The translations under genes were made by a program, and so were the position numbers. DNA of 64,000 nt, taken from positions 4,464,001-4,528,000 of the forward strand of contig NZ_CP107772.1 in NCBI RefSeq assembly GCF_036345155.1, given 5' to 3'. Positions 6,856 through 16,115 of the stretch are shown here, piece by piece (position 1 is the stretch's first letter; every line of letters begins with the position of its first letter). The DNA is from Streptomyces sp. NBC_00582. GTDB lineage: Bacteria; Actinomycetota; Actinomycetes; Streptomycetales; Streptomycetaceae. The notes under the pieces were generated by a model, which saw only the letters and a program-made list of their open reading frames with translations, ran no database searches and was not told where the DNA came from.

Positions 6856-9192
6856 ATGACCACCGCCCCCTGGCGTGACCGCGCGCTGTCCGCCGCCGCC
6901 CGCGTCGACGACCTGCTCTCCCGGATGACCCTTCAGGAGAGGACCGCCCAGCTCTACGGCGTGTGGGTCGGCGCCGCGACGGACGGCGAGGGTGTCGCGC
7001 CGCACCAGCACGACATGACCGCCGACCACGACTGGGACGAGCTGATCACCCGGGGGCTCGGCCAGCTCACCCGGCCCTTCGGCACCGCCCCCGTGGACCC
7101 GGCGACCGGCGCCCGCGCCCTGGCCGCCGCCCAGCGCCGGATCGCCGCCGCGGGCCGCTTCGGCATCCCGGCCCTCGCCCACGAGGAGTGCCTGGCCGGG
7201 TTCACCGCCTGGCGGGCCACCGCCTACCCGGTCCCGCTGGCCTGGGGCGCCGCCTTCGACCCGCCGCTGGTCGAGGAGATGGGCCGGGCGATCGGCCGCG
7301 ATCTGCGCACGGTCGGCGTCCACCAGGGCCTCGCCCCCGTCCTGGACGTGGTCCGCGACCCGCGCTGGGGCCGGGTCGAGGAGACGATCGGCGAGGACCC
7401 GTACCTGGTCGCCACCATCGGCACGGCCTATGTGCGGGGCCTGGAGTCCGCCGGAGTCGTCGCCACCCTCAAGCACTTCGCCGGGTACGCCTCCTCCGCC
7501 GGCGCCCGCAATCTGGCCCCGGTGCGGGCGGGCACCCGCGAGTTCGCGGACGTGACCCTCCCGCCGTTCGAGATGGCGCTGCGCGAGGGCGGCGCCCGCT
7601 CGGTGATGGCCGCCTACACCGAACGCGACGGCGTCCCCGCCTCCGCCGACCCGGAGCTGCTGACCCGTCTTCTGCGCGAGGAGTGGGGCTTCACGGGCAC
7701 GGTCGTCGCCGACTACTTCGGCATCGGCTTCCTGCAGACCCTGCACCGGGTCGCCGGCACCCCCGCCGAGACCGCGCACCTCGCGCTGGAGGCCGGCATC
7801 GATGTCGAACTGCCGACGGTGAAGCACTACGGCGAGGCACTGGTCGCGGCCGTCCGGGCGGGCGAGATCCCCGAGGAACTGGTCGACCGGGCGGCCCGCC
7901 GCGTCCTGCTCCAGAAGTGCGAACTCGGCCTGCTGGACGAGGACTGGCAGCCGCAGCCCCCGGAGTCCGTGGACCTCGACCCGGCCGCGAACCGCGCACT
8001 GGCCCGCCGGCTGGCGGAGGAGTCGGTGGTCCTGCTCGACAACCCCGCCGGGCTGCTCCCCCTCGCCCCCGACACCAGGATCGCGGTGGTCGGTCCGAGG
8101 GCGGCGGACGCCCTGGCGATGCTCGGCTGCTACTCCTTCCCCTCCCATGTGCTCCCCCACCACCCCGGGGTGGAGCCCGGCATCGAGATCCCGACGCTGC
8201 TGGAGTCCCTGCGCACCGAACTCCCGGACGCCAAGGTGACCTTCACCGAGGGCTGCCCGGTCTCCGACCCCGACCCCTCCGGCTTCACCGAGGCCATCGC
8301 GCGCGCCGCGGAGGCGGACGTCTGCGTGGCGGTGCTCGGCGACCGGGCGGGCCTGTTCGGCCGGGGCACCTCCGGCGAGGGCTGCGACGTGGCCGACCTG
8401 AACCTGCCCGGCGTCCAGGGCGAGCTGCTGGACGCGCTGGTCGCCACGGGCGTCCCGGTCGTCCTCGTCCTGCTCACCGGCCGCCCGTACGCGCTCGGCC
8501 GCTGGCACGGACGCCTGGGCGCGGTCGTCCAGGCGTTCTTCCCGGGGGAGGAGGGCGGCCCGGCGGTGGCCGGCGTGCTGTCGGGCCGCCTCAACCCCTC
8601 CGGCCGCCTCCCGGTCAGCGTGCCGCGCCTGCCGGGCGGCCAGCCCTGGACCTATCTCCAGCCGCCGCTGGGCCTCGCGGGCGAGGTCAGCAGCCTGGAC
8701 CCGACCCCGCTGTACCCCTTCGGCCACGGGCGCTCGTACACCTCCTTCACCTGGGAGGACTTCACCGGCGGCGGACCGGAGACGCCGGACACGCCGGGGA
8801 CACCGGAGACGGAGATCGGCACGGACGGCGCATACGACGTGTCCGTCACCGTCCGCAACACCGGACCCCGGCCCGGCACGGAGGTCGTCCAGCTCTATCT
8901 GCACGACCCGGTGGCGAGCGTGACCCGCCCCGACGTCCGGCTGATCGGCTACCAGCGCCTGGACCTCGCCGACGGCGAGTCCGCCCGGGTCACCTTCCGC
9001 TTCCACACCGACCTGTCCGCCTTCACCGACCGCTCGGGACGCCGCGTCGTCGAGCCGGGCGCGCTGGAACTGCGGTTGGGGACGTCCAGCGCCGAGGTAC
9101 GGCAGACGGCCCGGCTGCGGCTGACGGGCCCGGTGCGCGAGGTGGGCGCGGACCGGCGGCTGCGGTGCGAAACGGACGTCGTACGAAACTGA
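6856..9192 (+). CDS. Glycoside hydrolase family 3, probable beta-xylosidase/beta-glucosidase
   Basis: 778 residues, no signal peptide, so probably intracellular. The GH3 N-terminal barrel holds RDPRWGRVEETIGEDP (168-183), the KHFAGY substrate loop and the nucleophile Asp286 in VVADYFGI. A GH3 C-terminal alpha/beta domain follows (AVLGDRAGLFGRGTSGEG), then a fibronectin-III-like end with YPFGHGRSY and VRNTG. ATG at 6856 is chosen because CAGGAG lies 6 nt upstream; an in-frame upstream ATG would start inside the operator. Divergent from the LacI gene. Xylosidase is favoured by context; the exact sugar is uncertain. Confidence 0.88.
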   Translation: MTTAPWRDRALSAAARVDDLLSRMTLQERTAQLYGVWVGAATDGEGVAPHQHDMTADHDWDELITRGLGQLTRPFGTAPVDPATGARALAAAQRRIAAAGRFGIPALAHEECLAGFTAWRATAYPVPLAWGAAFDPPLVEEMGRAIGRDLRTVGVHQGLAPVLDVVRDPRWGRVEETIGEDPYLVATIGTAYVRGLESAGVVATLKHFAGYASSAGARNLAPVRAGTREFADVTLPPFEMALREGGARSVMAAYTERDGVPASADPELLTRLLREEWGFTGTVVADYFGIGFLQTLHRVAGTPAETAHLALEAGIDVELPTVKHYGEALVAAVRAGEIPEELVDRAARRVLLQKCELGLLDEDWQPQPPESVDLDPAANRALARRLAEESVVLLDNPAGLLPLAPDTRIAVVGPRAADALAMLGCYSFPSHVLPHHPGVEPGIEIPTLLESLRTELPDAKVTFTEGCPVSDPDPSGFTEAIARAAEADVCVAVLGDRAGLFGRGTSGEGCDVADLNLPGVQGELLDALVATGVPVVLVLLTGRPYALGRWHGRLGAVVQAFFPGEEGGPAVAGVLSGRLNPSGRLPVSVPRLPGGQPWTYLQPPLGLAGEVSSLDPTPLYPFGHGRSYTSFTWEDFTGGGPETPDTPGTPETEIGTDGAYDVSVTVRNTGPRPGTEVVQLYLHDPVASVTRPDVRLIGYQRLDLADGESARVTFRFHTDLSAFTDRSGRRVVEPGALELRLGTSSAEVRQTARLRLTGPVREVGADRRLRCETDVVRN

Positions 9193-9267
9193 TGTGCGCC
9201 CGGTGGGGGCCCGTGTGTCAGAATCCGCCGACCTCCTGCACCCAGGCGCGCGACGGGAAACGCCCCC

Positions 9268-10722
9268 ATGGACACCCCCATACCGGAACCGCCCCCGCGG
9301 CACCCCGCCCGGCAGTGGCTGCTGGGCGCCGCCCTGCTGGCCGTCGGACTGCTGCCCACGGTCGTCGTCGGCGCGGTCGTGCTCGCCGTCGCTCTGCACT
9401 GGGCTCCGGACTGGCCGCTGCTCGCCCCCCTGGTGCTGTTCTGGTTCGGTGTCACCGGCGCCGTCGCCCGGGACCGCGGCCCGCTGCCCGGGCGGGCCGT
9501 GAACCCCGCCGACGAGCCCGCACTGGCCGCGCTCGTCCGGGACGTGGCCGACCGCCTGGGCTTCCGCGCACCCCTGCTCGTCCGCATCGTCCCGGTCGTG
9601 CAGGCGTCCCTGGGCCGGGTCCGGGTCGCCGGGGTGCGCACCCACGTCCTCCTCCTGGGCCTGCCCCTGCTGCGCAGCCTCACGGAGGCCGAACTCGCCT
9701 CCGTCGTCGCCCATGAGCTGGCCCACCAGCGCCATGTGGGCAGCACCCGCGCCGGCCTCCTGCGCTACGCCCGCTCCCGCCTCGCCGACCGCCTGGACGC
9801 CCGCTTCCGGCCCCTGGCACCCCTGGCCGCACCCTTGCTGCGGGTCTCCCAGCCGGACTTCTGGCGGGCGGAGACGGCCGCCGACGCCGACGCGGCCCGG
9901 GTGGCCGGCACCGCGGCCACGGCGTCGGCCCTGCGCCGGACCGTCCTGCTGCACGCCGTCTTCGAGGGCCTCGCCGAGCCCTGGCTGGCCGACCTGGCGG
10001 AACGGGACGCCTGGCCCGAGGACTTCTACGACGCCCTCGACGCCGCCCTCGCCGACCCGCACGTGGCCCACCGCGCCGCCCTCGCCGCGGCCGACGAGGA
10101 CGCGATCGACCCGTACGCCGCGGCCGACCATCCGCCCGAGGCGATCCGCCTGGCCGCCCTGCCCGCGCACGCCGGGGAGGGCACGTACGGCGACGCGCCG
10201 GTCCCGCTGCGCGAGGCGTCGGAGATCACCCGCTGGTGTGTGCAGCGCCTCGCCCTCCAGGACGGCGAGGACGAGCACGACGTCGAGGCGGTACGGCTCC
10301 TCGACCTGCCGCCGGACGAGCTGCGCGGCCTCGACGACGACTCCGGCACGGCCCGGCTGTTCAAGGCCACCGGCCACGACACCCCGGAGGCGGCGGTCAC
10401 GGCGGCCCTGGACTCGCTCGCCGACGGCACCTGGCGACGGCTGGCCCGCCGGCTGGAGCCCGGCCTGCGCCGGGTCCCCCGCGCCGTACGCGCCGACGTG
10501 GCCCGGACGGTCTGCACGGCGGCGGTGGCCGGAGCGCTCGCCGAGGTGCTGGAGACCTCCGGCTGGACCCCGGCCACCCGCTGGATGGACACCGTCCTGA
10601 CGTCCCCGGACGGCCGCACGGTGGACCTGCGCGACCTGCTCGCCGAGGCCGTGACCACCGCGGACCCGACCGCCGTCCGCGCCCTGCTGCCGCACACCCG
10701 CCCGAAGGAGACACCCGCGTGA
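9268..10722 (+). CDS. M48-like membrane metallopeptidase
   Basis: 484 residues. Two N-terminal membrane helices (about 17-44 and 50-67) precede a zinc-peptidase domain with HELAHQ at 149-154 and the likely third ligand Glu202 in AETAADADA, as in the M48/HtpX family. The long C-terminal half is acidic and has no recognised motif. ATG at 9268; GGGAAA is about 10 nt upstream. The stop overlaps the next gene by 4 nt (GTGA), so the two are translationally coupled. I infer a membrane-protein quality-control or signalling peptidase; substrate unknown. Confidence 0.75.
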   Translation: MDTPIPEPPPRHPARQWLLGAALLAVGLLPTVVVGAVVLAVALHWAPDWPLLAPLVLFWFGVTGAVARDRGPLPGRAVNPADEPALAALVRDVADRLGFRAPLLVRIVPVVQASLGRVRVAGVRTHVLLLGLPLLRSLTEAELASVVAHELAHQRHVGSTRAGLLRYARSRLADRLDARFRPLAPLAAPLLRVSQPDFWRAETAADADAARVAGTAATASALRRTVLLHAVFEGLAEPWLADLAERDAWPEDFYDALDAALADPHVAHRAALAAADEDAIDPYAAADHPPEAIRLAALPAHAGEGTYGDAPVPLREASEITRWCVQRLALQDGEDEHDVEAVRLLDLPPDELRGLDDDSGTARLFKATGHDTPEAAVTAALDSLADGTWRRLARRLEPGLRRVPRAVRADVARTVCTAAVAGALAEVLETSGWTPATRWMDTVLTSPDGRTVDLRDLLAEAVTTADPTAVRALLPHTRPKETPA

Positions 10723-11666
10723 GAACCCCCCTGCGGGCGGCCCTCCTCGGCATCGCCGTCACCCTGACCGGATACGCCCTGTTCGCCACCTGGCTCGGCC
10801 TGCACGCCAGCGGCTACCTGGACGCCCGCGACCGGGCCACGGCCCGCACGACCGGCGTGGTCGTCGAGGACGGCATCGGCGACGACCTGGACATCCGCGT
10901 CCGCTGGACCGACAGCGCGGGCGACACCCACGTCCAGCGCTTCGGCATCTACGACACCGACCGCTACGCCCGGGGCGAGCACTTCCCGGTCGCCTACGAC
11001 CCCACCGCCGACGACCCCCGGGGCTTCCCGGCCGACCCGTCCGAGACGGCCGCGGAGGACGACCTGCTCGTCCCGGTCTTCGGGGGCGCGGCCGTCGCCC
11101 TCCTCCTCACCCTGGTCTGGCTCTGGCGCGGGCTCCGCTTCCGTCTGCTGGCCCGCCGCCCCGCCCGCCCGATGACCGCCCGCGTCCGCACCGGCAGCCG
11201 CCGGGCGGCCTGGCGTTCGCCGAGGGCGACCTGGCTGCACCTGACGGGCCCGCAGGGCCAAGGCCGCTTTCAGCGGGTCATGTGGCACCCCGCCCTGCAC
11301 GACGCGCCGCCCGGGATCCCCGTGAGCGTGCACGGCACCGACCGCCACGCGGTGACCGTCCTGGCCGACGGCACCCGGCTGGTCCCGGTGGGCCGACTGC
11401 GCGACCATCCCCCGTCCGGGGTCCTCTTCGACGACGACACCGCCCGCACCGACCTCCGCGACGCCTTCGTCCTCCCGCCCGACGCCCCCGTACGGCCGGT
11501 GCCGCCCTGGCGGGAGGCGGGCACCACCACCGCCCTGGCCACCGCCCTCGGCCTCACCCTGGGCCTGGTCATGACGGGCCCGACCCTGACCGGCACCGTG
11601 GCCTTCGTCCTGGCCTGCACGAGCCTGGCCCTCTCGGTGTGGCTCCTGTCGGGACCCCAGCCGTGA
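10719..11666 (+). CDS. DUF3592-like membrane protein coupled to M48-like peptidase
   Basis: 315 residues. One N-terminal helix (about 6-28), an extracytoplasmic stretch with the DUF3592-like pattern (ARTTGVVVEDG, then VAYDPTADDPRG), a helix near 117-137, and two C-terminal helices (about 268-309). GTG start overlaps the peptidase stop. Function unknown; the coupling suggests a partner or regulator of the peptidase. Convergent with the next gene; only 6 nt separate the stops. Confidence 0.7.
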   Translation: MRTPLRAALLGIAVTLTGYALFATWLGLHASGYLDARDRATARTTGVVVEDGIGDDLDIRVRWTDSAGDTHVQRFGIYDTDRYARGEHFPVAYDPTADDPRGFPADPSETAAEDDLLVPVFGGAAVALLLTLVWLWRGLRFRLLARRPARPMTARVRTGSRRAAWRSPRATWLHLTGPQGQGRFQRVMWHPALHDAPPGIPVSVHGTDRHAVTVLADGTRLVPVGRLRDHPPSGVLFDDDTARTDLRDAFVLPPDAPVRPVPPWREAGTTTALATALGLTLGLVMTGPTLTGTVAFVLACTSLALSVWLLSGPQP

Positions 11667-11672
11667 GGCCCG

Positions 11673-12221
11673 TCAGCTTGTCCGCTCCGCCCCCGTCGCG
11701 AAGAAGCGCTCCACGTACGCCCCGGGCGGCAGGCCGCTCTCTCGCATGAGGGAGAAGACCTCCGTGCCCTCGCCGGGGGCCGTGGGGAGGGTGTACACCT
11801 CGGCGAAACGGACGTACTCGACGCCGTCGAGGTCCGCGCAGTACACGACGGCCTCGGCCTCCGCGCGGGCGATCGCCTCGTCGGGGGAGAGCGCGGTCCA
11901 CAGGGTGAGGCGTTCCTCGTAGACGCCGAGGGGGTGGTGGCGGAAGACGCAGCGGACGGCGTACCAGGTCCGCTCGACCGGCTCGAAGCGCCAGCGGTGG
12001 ACCGGGCGGGTCACCAGGTCGGCGGCCGGCTCCGGGAGTTCGGGGAGGTCGGCGTCGTACGCCGCGTCCCACCAGGTGATGACGAGGACCCGGTCCTGCG
12101 GGGCGCGGAAGGTCTCGCGGCGCAGGGGACGCTCCGCGAGGGGCCGGGCTTCGGCCCAGGCGAGCAGGTCGGCGCCCCGGCCCTCGGCCGCCCGGGCCTC
12201 CCACATCAGCGCGACCGTCAT
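11673..12221 (-). CDS. Conserved hypothetical protein translationally coupled to tsaD
   Basis: 182 residues, soluble. The first half ([16 protein letters not shown], then VLVITWWDA) resembles a small ABM/ferredoxin-like fold. The second half ([21 protein letters not shown], split as read, and [10 protein letters not shown]) resembles DUF4288-type domains. ATG at 12221 overlaps the tsaD TGA (ATGA). Its function is not known; position after tsaD suggests co-expression with t6A synthesis but not necessarily a shared job. Confidence 0.7.
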   Translation of the reverse strand: MTVALMWEARAAEGRGADLLAWAEARPLAERPLRRETFRAPQDRVLVITWWDAAYDADLPELPEPAADLVTRPVHRWRFEPVERTWYAVRCVFRHHPLGVYEERLTLWTALSPDEAIARAEAEAVVYCADLDGVEYVRFAEVYTLPTAPGEGTEVFSLMRESGLPPGAYVERFFATGAERTS

Positions 12222-13315
12222 GAGTACAGGTTGTCCTCGCCGACCTCGTGCACATGGTCGTGGCTGTGGTCGTGGCCGGGCACATGGGGGTCCGTCACCG
12301 GCAGGGAGGAGTCCGCCGAGAGGTCCCAGCCCGACGCCGACCGGCCCCGGGCCACCATCTCCGCGCCCAGGGCGGCGACCATCGCGCCGTTGTCCGTGCA
12401 CAGCTTGGGGCGGGGCACCCGCAGCCGGATGCCCGCCTTCTCGCAGCGCTCCTGGGCGAGGACCCGCAGCCGGGAGTTGGCGGCGACCCCGCCGCCGATC
12501 ATCAGGTGGTCGACGCCCTCGTCCTTGCAGGCCCGTACGGCCTTGCGGGTCAGGACGTCCACGACCGCCTCCTGGAAGGAGGCCGCCACGTCCCGCACGG
12601 GCACCTCCTCGCCGGCGGCCCGCTTGGCCTCGATCCAGCGGGCGACGGCCGTCTTCAGCCCGGAGAAGGAGAAGTCGTACGCCGGATCGCGCGGCCCGGT
12701 CAGACCGCGCGGGAAGGCGATGGCCTTCGGGTCGCCCTCGCGGGCGTAGCGGTCGATGACCGGCCCGCCGGGGAAGCCCAGGTTCAGCACACGCGCGATC
12801 TTGTCGAAGGCCTCGCCCGCCGCGTCGTCGATGGTGGCGCCCATGGGGCGGACGTCGGAGGTGATGTCGGAGGACAGCAGCAGGGAGGAGTGGCCGCCGG
12901 AGACCAGCAGCGCCATCGTCGGCTCGGGCAGCGGGCCGTGCTCCAGCTGGTCCACGCAGATGTGCGACGCGAGGTGGTTGACGCCGTAGAGGGGCTTGCC
13001 GAGGGCGTAGGCGTACGTCTTCGCGGCCGAGACGCCCACCAGCAGGGCGCCGGCCAGCCCGGGGCCCGCCGTGACGGCGACGCCGTCGAGGTCCTTGGCG
13101 CTCACCCCGGCCTCCTTCAGCGCCCGGTCGATGGTCGGGACCATCGCCTCCAGGTGGGCGCGGGAGGCGACCTCGGGGACGACCCCGCCGAAGCGCGCGT
13201 GCTCGTCGACGCTGGAGGCGATGGCGTCGGCCAGCAGGGTGGTGCCCCGGACGATGCCGACGCCGGTCTCGTCGCAGGAGGTCTCGATGCCGAGGACGAG
13301 GGGTTCGTCAGCCAT
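12218..13315 (-). CDS. tsaD: tRNA N6-adenosine threonylcarbamoyltransferase TsaD
   Basis: 365 residues. TsaD transfers threonylcarbamoyl from its adenylate to A37 of ANN-decoding tRNAs. Visible features: [12 protein letters not shown] at 9-20, metal ligands His114 and His118 in NHLASH, the ATP-site [10 protein letters not shown], and LCTDNGAM with the third ligand Asp. The C-terminus has an extra histidine-rich tail ([12 protein letters not shown]), which may bind metal. ATG at 13315 overlaps rimI by 8 nt. Part of the minus-strand run tsaB-rimI-tsaD-unknown. Confidence 0.96.
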   Translation of the reverse strand: MADEPLVLGIETSCDETGVGIVRGTTLLADAIASSVDEHARFGGVVPEVASRAHLEAMVPTIDRALKEAGVSAKDLDGVAVTAGPGLAGALLVGVSAAKTYAYALGKPLYGVNHLASHICVDQLEHGPLPEPTMALLVSGGHSSLLLSSDITSDVRPMGATIDDAAGEAFDKIARVLNLGFPGGPVIDRYAREGDPKAIAFPRGLTGPRDPAYDFSFSGLKTAVARWIEAKRAAGEEVPVRDVAASFQEAVVDVLTRKAVRACKDEGVDHLMIGGGVAANSRLRVLAQERCEKAGIRLRVPRPKLCTDNGAMVAALGAEMVARGRSASGWDLSADSSLPVTDPHVPGHDHSHDHVHEVGEDNLYS

Positions 13316-13856
13316 GGGTGTCGGTTCCTTGGTCGTCTTCTTCTTGGCGGAGCGAGGCCGCCGGGTCGGTCAGGCGCATCACCAGGGCGTCCACGTTGCC
13401 GGGCTGGTAGTAGCCGCGCCGGAAGCCGATCGCCTCGAAGCCGAAGCGTTCGTAGAGCTTCTGCGCCCGGACGTTGTCCACCCGGCACTCCAGCAGGACC
13501 TCGGCACAGTCGAAGGCGGTCGCCGCCCGCAGCAGCTCGGTCAGCAGCCGGCTGCCGAGGCCGGTGCCCCACTGGTCGCGGGCGACGGCGATCGTCTGGA
13601 TGTCGGCGCCCGCGCCGGAGTCGCTGTCGGACGCCGTACCGGCGGAGGCCAGCCCGGCGTAGCCGACGACCCGGTCGCCGCTGACGGCGACGACATAGCG
13701 GCGGGTCGCCTCGGGCCCCCGGGCGTGCGCCAGCTCGGACCAGAACATGCCCCGGGACCAGGCGTCCTCGGGGAAGAGGTCCTTCTCCAGTTCCAGCACG
13801 GGATCGATGTCCCACCAGCGCATCTCGCGCAGGCGCGGAGTCACGGCGTCGGTCAC
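13308..13856 (-). CDS. rimI: Ribosomal-protein-alanine N-acetyltransferase RimI (GNAT)
   Basis: 182 residues of the GNAT fold. Acetyl-CoA loop [11 protein letters not shown] (about 110-120) and the conserved end [21 protein letters not shown] (split as read). RimI acetylates the N-terminus of ribosomal protein S18 and other proteins. GTG start at 13856 overlaps the tsaB stop by 4 nt; ATG at codon 12 is an alternative. A Ser/Asp/Ala-rich loop ([11 protein letters not shown]) is inserted before the CoA motif. Position between tsaB and tsaD is typical. Confidence 0.92.
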   Translation of the reverse strand: MTDAVTPRLREMRWWDIDPVLELEKDLFPEDAWSRGMFWSELAHARGPEATRRYVVAVSGDRVVGYAGLASAGTASDSDSGAGADIQTIAVARDQWGTGLGSRLLTELLRAATAFDCAEVLLECRVDNVRAQKLYERFGFEAIGFRRGYYQPGNVDALVMRLTDPAASLRQEEDDQGTDTHG

Positions 13857-14506
13857 TTGGGGGTGACCACCTTGTAGTTCTTGGGGACCTGGGCGTCGGG
13901 CCGCCGCAGATACAGCGGGCGCGGGGCGGGCAGTTCCTCGCCGGCGGCGAGCCGTTCGGCGGCCAGGGAGGCGAGCGCCGCCGCCGAGACGTGCTCGGGG
14001 CCGTGGACCTGCGGGAAGGTCTCCGGGTAGAGCAGCGCGCCCGCGCCGACGGCCGGGAGCCCCGCGACCCGGTCGGCGAGGTCGGCGGGCCGGTCCACGG
14101 CGGGTTCCGTCACCCGGGTGCGGGAGTCGTCGTAGCGCGCCCAGTAGACCTCCTTGCGCCGGGCGTCGGTCGCCACGACGAAGGGTCCTTCGAGGTCGGA
14201 GGCGTAGGCGAGGCCGTCGAGGGTGCACAGCCCGTGCACCGGGACGCCGAGCGCGAGACCGAAGGTGTCGGCGGTCATCAGCCCGACGCGCAGCCCGGTG
14301 TAGGGGCCGGGGCCGACGCCGACGACGATCGCCGTGACGGCGTCCAGCGTGCGGCCCGCCTCGGCGAGCAGCCGGTCGACGGCCGGCAGCAGCAGCTCGC
14401 CGTGCCGGCGGGCGTCCACCTGGCTGGAGGAGGCGATGACGTCCGTGCCGTCGTGCAGCGCGACGGTGACGGCGGGGGTGGCGGTATCCAGAGCGAGCAA
14501 GAGCAC
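13853..14506 (-). CDS. tsaB: tRNA threonylcarbamoyladenosine biosynthesis protein TsaB
   Basis: 217 residues of the ASKHA fold. N-terminus LLALDTATPAVTVAL and the family core GVGPGPYTGLRVGL (about 63-76). TsaB is an inactive TsaD paralogue that holds TsaD and TsaE together in t6A synthesis. GTG start at 14506. First gene of the tsaB-rimI-tsaD-unknown operon. A short region (14507-14661) separates it from a divergent secreted-protein gene. Confidence 0.94.
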   Translation of the reverse strand: MLLLALDTATPAVTVALHDGTDVIASSSQVDARRHGELLLPAVDRLLAEAGRTLDAVTAIVVGVGPGPYTGLRVGLMTADTFGLALGVPVHGLCTLDGLAYASDLEGPFVVATDARRKEVYWARYDDSRTRVTEPAVDRPADLADRVAGLPAVGAGALLYPETFPQVHGPEHVSAAALASLAAERLAAGEELPAPRPLYLRRPDAQVPKNYKVVTPK

Positions 14507-14661
14507 GCAAACAGCCTACGGCTCCCCGGCGCCTGTGTCGGATGTCCGGGCGGCGCCCGCGACGGCTGCTACCGTCGCCGAGAAGCACGACATGACCCGA
14601 TTGTTCCGTTTATGGCTGTTCCCCGTACACCGTTCTCCGTAAGACGATGAGGTGATCGCTG

Positions 14662-15204
14662 GTGCCAGGGCGCAGCTCGACGTTTGTCGCGGGGCTGATG
14701 GGAGCGGCCGTCGTGACGGTCGGGCTCCTGGCCTACCAGGCGTCCGCGCACGTACCCCCCGGCCTCGGCAAGCGGCACGGCTCCCCCGCCGCCCACAAGG
14801 CGCCCCGCGACACGGCGCACCCCACCGCGCTGCCGGGGAACTCGGGCACGGGCCGACGGGTCGTGTACTCGCTGGACGACGACCGGGTGTGGCTGGTCGG
14901 CATGGCGGGCAACGTGGAGCGCACGTTCGCGGTCACCCCCGCCCGGGTCGACCCGCCCCCCGGCGCCTACACGGTGGCCTCCCGCTCGGGCGCGGCCACC
15001 GGCACCGACGGCGTCCCCGTGGAGCACGTCGTCCGTTTCACGTCGGTGGACGGGGTGACCATCGGCTTCAGCGCGGCGGTGAGGGACACCGCCCCGGCTC
15101 CGGACGCGACGGTGCGTACGGGCGGTATCCGCCAGACGCGGGCGGACGGCGACGCGATGTGGGACTTCGCGACGATCGGGCAGCGGGTCGTCGTGATCCG
15201 GTGA
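14662..15204 (+). CDS. Secreted or membrane-anchored protein of unknown function
   Basis: 180 residues. N-terminal hydrophobic stretch 9-27 (signal peptide or anchor), a basic/Pro-rich linker, then a beta-rich domain (VVYSLDDDRVWLVGMAGNVE; RTFAVTPARVDPPPGAYTV). The fold is reminiscent of L,D-transpeptidase-like domains, but there is no SHGC active site. GTG start at 14662 with GAGGTGA upstream. Divergent from tsaB. Function unknown. Confidence 0.7.
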   Translation: MPGRSSTFVAGLMGAAVVTVGLLAYQASAHVPPGLGKRHGSPAAHKAPRDTAHPTALPGNSGTGRRVVYSLDDDRVWLVGMAGNVERTFAVTPARVDPPPGAYTVASRSGAATGTDGVPVEHVVRFTSVDGVTIGFSAAVRDTAPAPDATVRTGGIRQTRADGDAMWDFATIGQRVVVIR

Positions 15205-15287
15205 CCTTGCGTGAATGTTTCCGACAACAGGTCGGCAAGATGTTGCGTGCGGCGTCTTGTGCGTGGTCACATGGTATCCCACCGCTA

Positions 15288-15307
15288 GTTAGGTGAACCT
15301 AACCAGC
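15288..15307. promoter_or_regulatory. Iron-box-like palindrome before small gene
   Basis: GTTAGGT-GA-ACCTAAC (15288-15303) has perfect 7-bp arms. Read as a 19-mer from 15289 it matches the DtxR/IdeR/DmdR iron-box consensus TWAGGTWAGSCTWACCTWA at 14 of 19 positions. It ends about 20 nt before the start codon of the small gene, a position suited to repression. Confidence 0.5.
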
Positions 15308-15326
15308 CCGTGTCCCGGGAGGTGCC

Positions 15327-15506
15327 ATGCCGGCCGACGAGCCCCAGACCCCCAAGGGCCGGCCGCCCCGGCCGTTCACGCTCGCCGGGGTGTCCATGCG
15401 GGAGCTGCTGGACGCGTGCGGCGCGGCCGAGGCCGTCTCGACCCCGCCGCGTCCGCCCGACCCGGCCGTCCGCAGGAAGCCCGCCGAGCACCCTCGGGCG
15501 GCGTAA
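15327..15506 (+). CDS. Small proline/arginine-rich protein
   Basis: 59 residues. ATG at 15327 has GGGAGG 5-10 nt upstream. Composition is Pro/Arg/Ala-rich, with a short amphipathic piece in the middle (TLAGVSMRELLDACGAAEAV) that could be a helix, and one Cys. No homologue recognised. It is convergent with tsaE (stops 14 nt apart) and lies downstream of the iron-box-like palindrome. The reading frame is supported by a good ribosome site and G/C at third positions. Confidence 0.65.
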   Translation: MPADEPQTPKGRPPRPFTLAGVSMRELLDACGAAEAVSTPPRPPDPAVRRKPAEHPRAA

Positions 15507-15520
15507 CCCGCCCCGGCCGC

Positions 15521-16033
15521 TCAGGACGCCAGCACGCTCAGGTCGGCGGCGGTCCACCGCGCGCCCAGCCCGGTGACGGTCACGTGCCGCACCTCGTCCG
15601 TGGTGTCGCCGACGGCCCGGTGGATACGGATCTGGAGCCGCTCCTCGGTCAGCCCCTCGACCTTGCCCTCGCCCCACTCCACGACGATCACGGACTCGGG
15701 CAGGGACACATCGAGGTCGAGGTCCTCCATCTCGTCGAGTCCGCCGCCGAGGCGGTACGCGTCGACGTGCACGAGCGGCGGCCCGTCCCCGAGGGCGGGA
15801 TGAACCCGGGCGATGACGAAGGTCGGCGAGGTCACGGCCCCCCGCACCCCGAGCCCCTCCCCCAGCCCCCGGGTCAGGGTGGTCTTGCCCGCCCCCAGCT
15901 CCCCGCTGAGCATGACGAGATCGCCGGCCCGCAGCAGCTTGGCCAGGCGGCGGCCCAACTCCCGCATCTGCTCGGGGGAGTTGACGATCAGATGGGCTGA
16001 CGGGGGCAGTGCTGCGTTCTTTCGCATCGTCAC
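15521..16033 (-). CDS. tsaE: tRNA threonylcarbamoyladenosine biosynthesis ATPase TsaE
   Basis: 170 residues. Walker A GELGAGKTT at 44-52, LTRGLGEGLGV, TSPTFVI, and VHVDAYRL typical of TsaE; VEWGEG acts as the Walker-B/Trp signature. TsaE is the ATPase that resets the TsaBD complex. GTG at 16033 and ATG at 16027 are both possible starts; both are in frame. Follows the alpha/beta hydrolase gene by 82 nt. Confidence 0.94.
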   Translation of the reverse strand: MTMRKNAALPPSAHLIVNSPEQMRELGRRLAKLLRAGDLVMLSGELGAGKTTLTRGLGEGLGVRGAVTSPTFVIARVHPALGDGPPLVHVDAYRLGGGLDEMEDLDLDVSLPESVIVVEWGEGKVEGLTEERLQIRIHRAVGDTTDEVRHVTVTGLGARWTAADLSVLAS

Positions 16034-16115
16034 TCACTCGCAGTAGTTCACCGGTCATGCCCCGCAAGGGGTCGGTTCGGGCTGGACCGCAGCCGAAGGC
16101 TGGAAGCCACCTCCG

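Noticed and set aside
6805..10695. A 1296-codon open frame on the minus strand opposite the GH3 and M48 genes
   Set aside because: It mirrors the third-position G/C of the real genes, has no domain and crosses two genes and their promoter; a typical high-GC shadow.
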